Part shown: positions 60,601-64,000 of the stretch, one piece after another | Numbering within the stretch: position 1 is the first letter of the stretch | Layout: every line of letters begins with the position of its first letter | From: Balanoglossus misakiensis | Lineage: Eukaryota; Hemichordata | Assembly: GCA_040954595.2 (NCBI GenBank) | Contig: CM082582.2 | Span: 7,316,001-7,380,000, forward strand | Direction of reading: 5' to 3' | DNA: 64,000 bases | Made by a program: the position numbers and the translations under genes | The notes under the pieces: generated by a model | Told to the model about the DNA's origin: nothing | Databases searched by the model: none | What the model saw: only the letters and a program-made list of their open reading frames with translations

Positions 60601-63600
60601 GACAAAGATATCCCTCCGGCCGACTACGGCAAAATACTGTACATCCACACAGGAAGGTAAGATACTCTATCTTTCATTGTCTTCTCTTCACGTTTTTTTC
60701 TTTCTCCCCCAAAACACACACTTCATGGCAAGTTTCCAGTCGGTATGAACGTCAACACAAGGGAACGCATTTTCCCCACGAATAAAACCCTGACGTTTTT
60801 TTTCGATTTTTTTTCTAATAATATACTCAGTATATGTAGTTTGGTGTCCATATCTCAGCACCACGCGAAAAACTACAACCATCAGAGATTTTTTGTCCAC
60901 ATTGCGATTTGGCTTCTAAATTTAGTTAGAAAAGTGTTGTCGTAACCTTCAACTCTGGTGCTAATATTTACAAACGTACTTCGTAGATCGGTATTCACGA
61001 CATTAAACCAAATGCTAAATTTAAAAGGTCGCGTGTAATAATATCACCAAACTATCTCCGCAATTGGAACTGCAAAGGACGTGCAGTAGAGAGAAGTTCA
61101 TATATACTCCAGTACTAGTGAAAAAGCTCGCTTATTTTCTTTCCTGCAACTTGAAAATAAAAAAATGATAGACTTTTAAAAAATAAGTCGCAAAAATAAG
61201 CTTTCTTAGATTAGTTTTGGCTATTGAGACTGAAAATAAAACATTCGCCCCATTCTAGCTCCGTCTTCACAGATAATATCATTTTTCGTCATACTACCCA
61301 CTTTTCCTTTAAAACACACGCAACAAACATTGCCTGGATATGTTTTAGCATCCAAACTTTGCAATTTATTGAAAGAGGCGGAAAGAAGGGTGTCGACTTT
61401 ATAATATCAGTTTACTGCACTGTAAGTTTCGGTCATACATCAGGAAATTGTCACCTTTGAACCCATTTCCACTCTAATATAAAGTTGCCTAATGATATTG
61501 ATCGTGTTTTTTTATTTGAAGCAGTGACTGCCAGGACGGAGAAGGGGAGTACTACTTTTATTCGATCCAAGCAAAGGACATCCTGCAACAGATGTTAGAC
61601 AAGATAGGCGAGGCCATGGAGAAGATAAAAATATCGCAGCAGAGGGAAGGCCGAGACGAAACAGCGCAGCAGGCGACAGATGGCGTGGAAGATAAGACGT
61701 CGTTGAATAAAGAGTGGGTCGTTGAAAACGATGATGTCGACGGCGAGGGTGGAAAGGGGGAAGAGGGAGACAACGCGTCGGTAAACACCTCGATATCCTG
61801 GACTTCGGAGAGTTCCGAGGGGTCAAACGCCGAGAAAACGTGTCAGGGGACTGTTTCAGCAACCACGGTGAACGACAGCGCCGAAGTTACGCCCGGTAGA
61901 GACCTGGAAAAGGAAACCCCAGCGGGGAGTATGGAATCTACAGGTGACAGCGACTCAGTTAAAGAGAATGCGCGCACCCCTCCGGACGGATATGACCACC
62001 AACCAGGCGGCTGTACCCGAGCGACGTCATCCCCGCAATCTGTTCAGCCATTGGCCAACGACGATACGAGAAAAGACTTTGCGCCAATGGCAGCGTCGCC
62101 ATCGAATCTGTCAGGTACGTTGCTTTACCCGAGCCCGGCGGCCGCCAGGGCGAGGGGGAATTCGACCGGCTCGAGTGGCTACGGTTCCGACCCGCTAGAA
62201 ATCAACGGACTTACCGATTGCTATAGACTATCCAGCAGCGGACAATCCGTGGACTCGAACAGTGTAGCGAGCGCTTCGGACTCGAGTGTGTCGTTTGCCG
62301 ACAAACTTCCAAAGGTTGGCGGCTTTCAAAGTGAACCTTGTACCTTTTCTCTTTCCAGTGGACCCCAAGGGCTGACAAAAACACGGCGCAACACCTTCTC
62401 TGGCGGCAATGATAACAATCACCACGGCAGAGATCGGGAACAAATCACCGAGGCTGATTCCTCGCGTCGAAAACGAGTGATTCCGAGGCGATTAACTTTG
62501 TCATCAATCAACGAATTATACAGATTTTGCGACGACCGCTTCAATCAAGACGAGAGGTCGTTCCTGAAAAATACAGGCGTCGTTGTGCAAAGAAAAAGCT
62601 CAATCGACAGCCTGGTAAATTCCTCATTTGATGAATTCGAGACGAATGACGCAATCAGCGACACCAGCGTTGATGAACACAGCGCCGACATACCCGCCCC
62701 GTTCGATTTGCTCGACATATATTCCCTCAGCGCCCGTGCGAGGTTGGTGAAAGACAGCGAGACCGCCGGAGACCGCGGCGGCGCTGATCATTCTGCGTCG
62801 CCACCATCGTTGTCTGCGAGAACGAGCTCGCTGCGGGCGACGCCTCCTGCGCCATCAACCGAAAATAAACCCCAGAAAACGAAAGCGAAGAGGCCCACGC
62901 GACGGAGATCTTCCATTTTCACGTCCATCGCCGAACGGCTGCTGCAGTCAACGGGCGCCTCGTCGAAGAAAAAAGACAAGGAGGCCAGCAAAGCGTGGAG
63001 TCAATCGCGTTCCAAATCGTGTCCATCGTCGCCGACGTCGTCCCCAACGCTGAAGAGAAAGCCTGACAAGGAGAACGGCAAATCGTCGAAATATAAAATC
63101 AATCTGCGGTGGTCAAAGAACAAAAAACAGTACAAAAGTTGCCAATCCCTCGACCGATTTGATTGCAGTAGTAGTAGTAGTACCACCAACTCACAAGAAC
63201 AACAGCCAAGACCCAACTCCTTTCACGGGTCAAACTCGGTACTGAAGAAGCTGTCGAAACAGGACCACGAAATTCTGATGAAATACTGCCCGGATCCGCT
63301 TGCCAACAGCGGCCCTGTATTAAGCCCCGGGGACAGACAGTCACACCTGGTGCCTGTTGGCGAACCTATCATGAACACTTCCAGCCAATCAGAACCGCGA
63401 ACACATGCGCGGAGGAAGCAACGAATCCAATCATTGGACGATATGGACGGTGGCCCGGTGGCATCCACGCGGACGACGTGGAAGTCAATGGAAGGATTGG
63501 CCAAGCCACCTTCACCGTACAAAGCGAAGACGTTACCCCGACCAAAACGCAACAGCATTCGCGACACCGTGAAGACAGGTCAAACAAATTCGACGAACTC

Positions 63601-63838
63601 TCACTCAACGCACTTAAATCAGAGCACGTCGCCTAAAAAATCGACTCCGGGACCAAAGTCGACGCATGCGGGGCACCGAACTGTGTGTTCAACGGAGAAA
63701 ACCAGTGGAAATAAACTGTCGATCAAATCAAGAATAGTCGACGACGATGTTTTTGATGGCTATATAGACATGAAAACGAACCTGATTGAGTCAGACGAAG
63801 AATTCGATAATTATTATACGAATATGAATCGAACATGA
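57621..63838 (+). CDS. IRS/DOK-type PH-PTB adaptor protein with C-terminal YxxM motifs
   Basis: Four exons: 57,621-57,686, 59,753-60,062, 60,434-60,656 and 61,522-63,838 (971 residues). The start is a strong Kozak context, GCCATGG. The PH domain (about 4-118) begins KCGYLDF and is split by the 2.07-kb first intron. It continues LWVRKWVEARV and ends with HEWISVLKRALLP. The IRS-type PTB domain (about 127-230) has VWALPVGSAAKLRL, WKLNQIRRF and GEGEYYFY. The remaining 740 residues are disordered, Ser/Thr-rich and basic in patches. At the C-terminus lie Y947-I-D-M and Y965-T-N-M, PI3K p85-type SH2 ligands, the second also a YxN Grb2-type site. Expected role: membrane-proximal scaffold downstream of receptor tyrosine kinases. 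DOK versus IRS assignment is not settled. The last acceptor is a tandem AAGCAG. Confidence 0.8.
57687..59752 (+). other. First intron of the PH-PTB adaptor gene
   Basis: The donor GTAAGT at 57,687 and the acceptor TTGTTATTGCAG at 59,752 join in phase 0 within the PH domain. I see no gene, repeat family or obvious regulatory element inside. Short open frames on both strands have no recognisable content. Confidence 0.55.
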
Positions 63839-64000
63839 AACACGGAATAGGGCGCCACCTCGTGGCCTATTCCACGCCAAAGCTGTTGATTAGGAAGTTT
63901 AATATTAATATAAACTCCAAATTATTAATCGAGTCATATTACTGCGTTTAAGATTAGATATTCGTCGATGTGCATGTGTGTAAGAGGGGGGATTGGGGGT
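63839..64000 (+). other. Start of the PH-PTB adaptor 3' UTR, truncated by the window
   Basis: AT-rich sequence after the TGA at 63,836-63,838. No AATAAA appears before the window ends. Confidence 0.5.

Noticed and set aside
1-64000. tRNA or rRNA genes
   Set aside because: Scanning by eye for B-box-type GGTTCGAATCC and cloverleaf arms gave no convincing candidate. A tRNAscan run would be decisive.

Overview
The window is animal nuclear DNA. It has protein genes split by GT-AG introns on both strands, AATAAA/ATTAAA poly(A) signals, no operons, and a long satellite array. Recognisable animal genes (ACOT8, MEAK7, USB1, an IRS/DOK-type PH-PTB adaptor) sit beside a giant LOTUS + GHKL-ATPase + DUF3883 gene of the NO VEIN-like class and a tandem family of plant/bacterial-type acyl-ACP thioesterase-like genes. 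That mix fits a marine invertebrate, and a lancelet-like deuterostome would be my guess, but the species cannot be fixed from the sequence. All exon joins below were checked by hand for reading phase.

Layout. 1-11,610: an 88-bp AT-rich satellite (about 132 monomers) carrying a built-in palindrome, with a partly duplicated higher-order block. 11,611-22,569: five tandem two-exon hotdog thioesterase-like genes on the + strand. The array abuts the satellite through an inverted copy of the first gene's own exon 1/intron 1 boundary. Copies 1-2 form one subfamily. Copies 3-5 are recent duplicates in units of about 2.34 kb. 22,570-24,143: intergenic. 24,144-28,227 (minus): MEAK7, a TLDc protein, first exon uncertain. 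28,481-32,075 (+): ACOT8, a peroxisomal acyl-CoA thioesterase ending in SKL, head-to-head with MEAK7, with a perfect IR-1 nuclear-receptor-type element in its promoter. 32,847-49,051 (minus): a 26-exon gene for a protein of about 3,615 residues with tandem LOTUS domains, a GHKL ATPase and a C-terminal PD-(D/E)xK-like DUF3883 domain. 49,052-51,325: shared 5' region with a strong hairpin. 51,326-54,396 (+): USB1, the U6 snRNA 3'-end trimming enzyme. 57,621-63,838 (+): an IRS/DOK-like adaptor with two C-terminal YxxM motifs.

How the genes relate. The five hotdog enzymes and ACOT8 are all predicted acyl-thioester hydrolases, so the left half is rich in fatty-acyl thioesterase genes of two unrelated designs (FAT-like and TesB-like). 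Only ACOT8 carries a peroxisomal signal. The remaining genes have no obvious shared pathway. The most unusual gene is the LOTUS/GHKL/DUF3883 giant, whose parts (RNA-binding wHTH, Hsp90-type ATPase, nuclease-like domain) recall biological-conflict or RNA-surveillance proteins. That function is inference only.
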